This document shows positions 61,119 through 64,000 of a stretch of 64,000 nucleotides of DNA, in pieces (the first letter of the stretch is position 1; each line of letters begins with the position of its first letter). The position numbers and the translations under genes were made by a program. The stretch is from Drosophila persimilis (lineage: Eukaryota; Arthropoda; Insecta; Diptera; Drosophilidae): positions 5,022,001-5,086,000 of the forward strand of contig NW_020825312.1 of assembly GCF_003286085.1 (NCBI RefSeq). The letters run 5' to 3'. Under the pieces are notes generated by a model. The model was not told where the DNA came from, searched no databases, and saw only the letters and a program-made list of their open reading frames with translations.

Positions 61119-63232
61119 ACATGGGATTTGGTATCCTCCCCTCTCCCTCTTTCTCTGGGCTCTGGGAGAAGATTCAGACGCATGCGCGTTGACCGCCCGC
61201 TGCGCGTACACATTCTGAGAACTTTCCACTTCAATTAATAACTAATTTGATGTGTGCCGCACGGATCGCAGTGCGTTTTATCGATTTGGACAGCGATCAG
61301 CATTTGGAGCACCAGCACCAGCAGCTCCAGCTCCAGCTCCGGCTCCAGGAGGAGGGATCTTTCCGGAGCCCCTTAGATGTTTGTTCGCTCATTCGATTTG
61401 TGTTTGCCTGAAGTTTCGATTCGAAATTCGAAATTGATTGAGAAGGGTCTAGGCGATATGTGACAGTGAATATATGTACATATGTATGTATGTATCTATG
61501 TATGCATATGCATACGTTCATGCATTTGTTTGTGTGCGGCTGTGAGAGAAGGGAAGACGGGAGGCGTGAGAAGGCATTAGCAAGAGAGATTATCTATAGA
61601 AATGATTGCTGGATTGCTGGTTGCCTGGGCATAGGACAGGTTACGACACAGAAACGGGATATTCATTCAAAAATTTAATTCGATTTGTGGTTGACTTTGA
61701 ATGGCCTTTCAGATCGGATCAGAAACCATCGCCTTAGTGGCTGGGAAAATTGGGATTCACACAACTCTTCCGCACTTCCGGGAATATTTCGATTCACATA
61801 TTTCCATACAGAGCTGATATGTAGATTAGTATATGGTGTAGTTAGTATTCATCCACAATCCTGGCTTATTAAAACGAAATATCTCCATAGAATATGTATA
61901 TTCTTTGGGTTCTTGTTTGGTTATCGCGAATTAGAAAGAGGAACCGAAGTACGACCTGCAATACACTAGGAATTAGACACCTCTCACTCCATTATGCATC
62001 AGATTGTTATTCCATCCAGCAATAAATATTGAAAGTGATTCCATGATCCATCTGACATTGGGAGAAGCAGAACATTCAACTCGAAATCTGATCAATTTGG
62101 CATATAATAATTATGGCTTATTGTAGTCGCTTGAATGGATGGATTCGTATTCGCATTCGGATGTGGATGTGAATGTGGATGTGGATGTGAATGCATGTAG
62201 TCTGTGGTTTCTGTTTCGCTTTTCGCTGCAGTCCAATGCAATTTCTGTGGGTGTCTTGGTGCTGGCTGTACGAACTACGAACTTATCGTACCGCCTGCCG
62301 CGCCGGTGAAAATAAATCAAGGTCTAAATACCCAAAGCTGAAGCTGAAGCTGAAGTTTAGGCCCCCGTCCGAAAAATGCCTTTGCGTTCGCTTTTCTGCT
62401 TTTCTGCTTTTTTGCACTGCAACACTTCAACAATAAATAACCAAGTCATATTTTTCACCTCCGTTCCTGTTGCTGTTGCTGTTGTTGTTGCTGATGCTGA
62501 TGTTGTTGAGTCACTTCCTGGTTTTTCAACCCACTGAAAGGGGCAGAGTCAGGGGGAGTGCTGGGCACATTAACGAGCATATTACCTACTATCTCGCCAG
62601 ACTAGAGAAATATGCAAAACTGTTGACCGTTCCGACTGAGCTCCAGCTCGGAGTCAGAGTCAGAGCTGGAGCTGGAGCTGGAGCTGCAGCCAGAGTCGAG
62701 AGTCGAGAGTCGAGAGCTGCAAATCATTAACATCTCTTCCAGAAAGCAAACCACCACGAACATATTTTGCACGTGACCTTATTTCCCCCGCACTGTCAGA
62801 ATTGCTCAGATGCAGATGCAGCTTTGGCTTTGGCTGAGGCCGAGGCTGCGACTGAGGCTGAATCCTGGAAGTCGGTGGGTTGGGGGGATGCTTAGGGGAT
62901 GGGTGCTGGGTAGCTGGGCATCTTGCGGTTGGAGCAACATCATTTTTCGATCACGTTTTAAGTGTCTTGCGCCTTCGTCGTAGTCTGAGTCTGACTCGTC
63001 GTCTTCGTCGCCGTCGTCGTCGTCGTCGTCTTCGTCGTCGTTTTCTAGGCAAGTTAAATGATTTAAAACCAACAACAAAAAATATCGTGCCAAGTGCTGC
63101 ATATTGCACGTAGATCTAAGCCGAGACCAGGGCTCCTCCCTCATGATCCCCTTCCTTCGGCGGCAGTCACTCAATCCGTTAGACGTCGGAGGCCACGTAG
63201 CTGTGACTGCGCTGATTGCTGACTATCGATTG

Positions 63233-63704
63233 CACTGAGAGAAACGGAGACCTAATCTGGGCTTTCAGCTTTCACTTTGAGAAGATTCCATATGTCAGAA
63301 ATCACATTATAAAAAGGAACACAACCATATCTTAATTAAATATTAGGTTTTTAAATACAAAAAAAGCAAATTAAATAGAATTCTCTTTGAACTAAACACA
63401 AATTTATTGAAATGTATTAAAAGTATTACATTTAAATGTAAGAACTGTTAAATAAATATATTATATATTTAATTTGTAGGAAATAAATTTAATTTAAATA
63501 TGAAATAAATATTTCCAATCTCGGGGCAAATATAATGGCATCAATATTTAAATATTAATATTATTAAAAATTGTTTTAAAATACACTTTGATTTACAACT
63601 TTTCGGAGCTCAGGGCTTTGTTCTTTTACTTTTGATGGTATTTTGAATATTTTTACAGTGCTTTCAAAAATATTTACTATTTTACCAGTTATTTTCTCTC
63701 AGTG
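63233..63704. mobile_element. MITE candidate with 12-bp terminal inverted repeats
   Basis: CACTGAGAGAAA at 63233-63244 is matched by its perfect inverse TTTCTCTCAGTG at 63693-63704, bounding 472 bp. Much of the interior is extremely AT-rich, unlike the GC-richer flanks, and holds no long ORF. No clear target-site duplication is visible, so the ends or class may be wrong. It could be an old, non-autonomous DNA transposon of unknown family. Confidence 0.45.
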
Positions 63705-64000
63705 AAACTCTACTCACTGTCTAACAATGTTATTTTTTGTTGTATTTTGGTTTTTTTGGACGCGCTGACTAACAACAGTTCAAGCGCGTCATACTCTCCA
63801 CCAAGCACCCCCAACGCCAGGCCCCTACCCCCCCCCTGGTTAACCCTCTTCCCCACTCTCTGTAGGAGCAGTGACTAAACTGCATTATCACGCCTCTCCA
63901 TTGCATTATTGGCAGCGCCTTCCTCCGTGGCTCCTTTCAGGCGATCGCTAGGTTAAGGTAAAAACAAGACAGCCCAAGTCCCAAGTCCCAGTGCCCGTCC
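63705..64000. other. Right edge of the window, nothing coding seen
   Basis: Mixed sequence with C-rich runs near 63817-63837 and an imperfect inverted pair GACGCGCT/AGCGCGTC (63760-63767 and 63784-63791). No gene is visible before the window ends. Confidence 0.5.

Larger units (their letters stand above)
53731..63232. other. Intergenic: simple repeats, no convincing gene
   Basis: Contents: GGTGGC near 54104-54122, CCGAA near 54150-54170, dispersed repeat copy C, GTCTTC near 55495-55516, a G-run cluster at 55531-55581, CCGCTCTC units near 56558-56595, TGGCAC near 56693-56722, GGTTTGG units near 57090-57112, GGAGTC near 57858-57890, GGAGCT near 58049-58085, GGACAC near 58850-58875, GGTAC units near 59848-59895, TGGAG units near 60238-60262 and 60320-60348, GGTATG at 61059-61118, GTGGAT near 62162-62190 and CGTCGT near 62998-63040. 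No ORF is credible. Confidence 0.6.

Overview
This is eukaryotic, insect-type DNA, almost certainly from a Drosophila of the obscura group. The single clear gene is an intronless Toll-family receptor with the sequence of Drosophila Tollo (Toll-8). The rest is non-coding and full of short microsatellites and hexamer repeats. The obscura-group assignment rests on a complete DINE-1/INE-1-type Helitron that resembles the ISY/ISX elements I know from D. miranda and D. pseudoobscura. Tollo lies on Muller element D, which is an X arm (XR) in the pseudoobscura and affinis subgroups. Species and linkage are inferences.

Layout. Bases 1 to about 42,780 hold no protein gene I can defend. They contain simple repeats (CAG, CCAG, ATCCC, TGTATC, TGGCAC, GAGCCA, CGTCGC, CA, CT and others), Helitron-like end fragments, two copies of a dispersed repeat, and a few short ORFs of doubtful status. 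From about 42,780 comes a GAGA-rich stretch and a leader with several upstream ORFs. The 1,360-codon Tollo CDS follows at 43,545-47,627. It has a signal peptide, two leucine-rich repeat blocks with cysteine-rich caps, one membrane span, a TIR domain and a His/Gln-rich cytoplasmic tail. A long AT-rich 3' region follows, with the first canonical AATAAA signals seen at 50,076-50,112.

Downstream, 50,113-64,000 is again intergenic. It holds a 230-bp stretch with two tRNA A-box-like sequences (about 52,311-52,532), the Helitron (about 52,603-53,726), a third copy of the dispersed repeat (54,480-54,623), many simple repeats, and an AT-rich MITE candidate with 12-bp terminal inverted repeats (63,233-63,704).

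Tollo therefore sits alone in a window with over 40 kb of non-coding DNA on its left and 14 kb on its right. That fits a patterned developmental receptor gene with scattered enhancers. The oddest global signal is the 8-mer TACGAGTA (or TACTCGTA), found 22 times by eye where about two are expected, never inside the Tollo CDS. I found no bacterial features, CRISPR arrays, credible tRNA or rRNA genes, or intact transposase or reverse-transcriptase genes.
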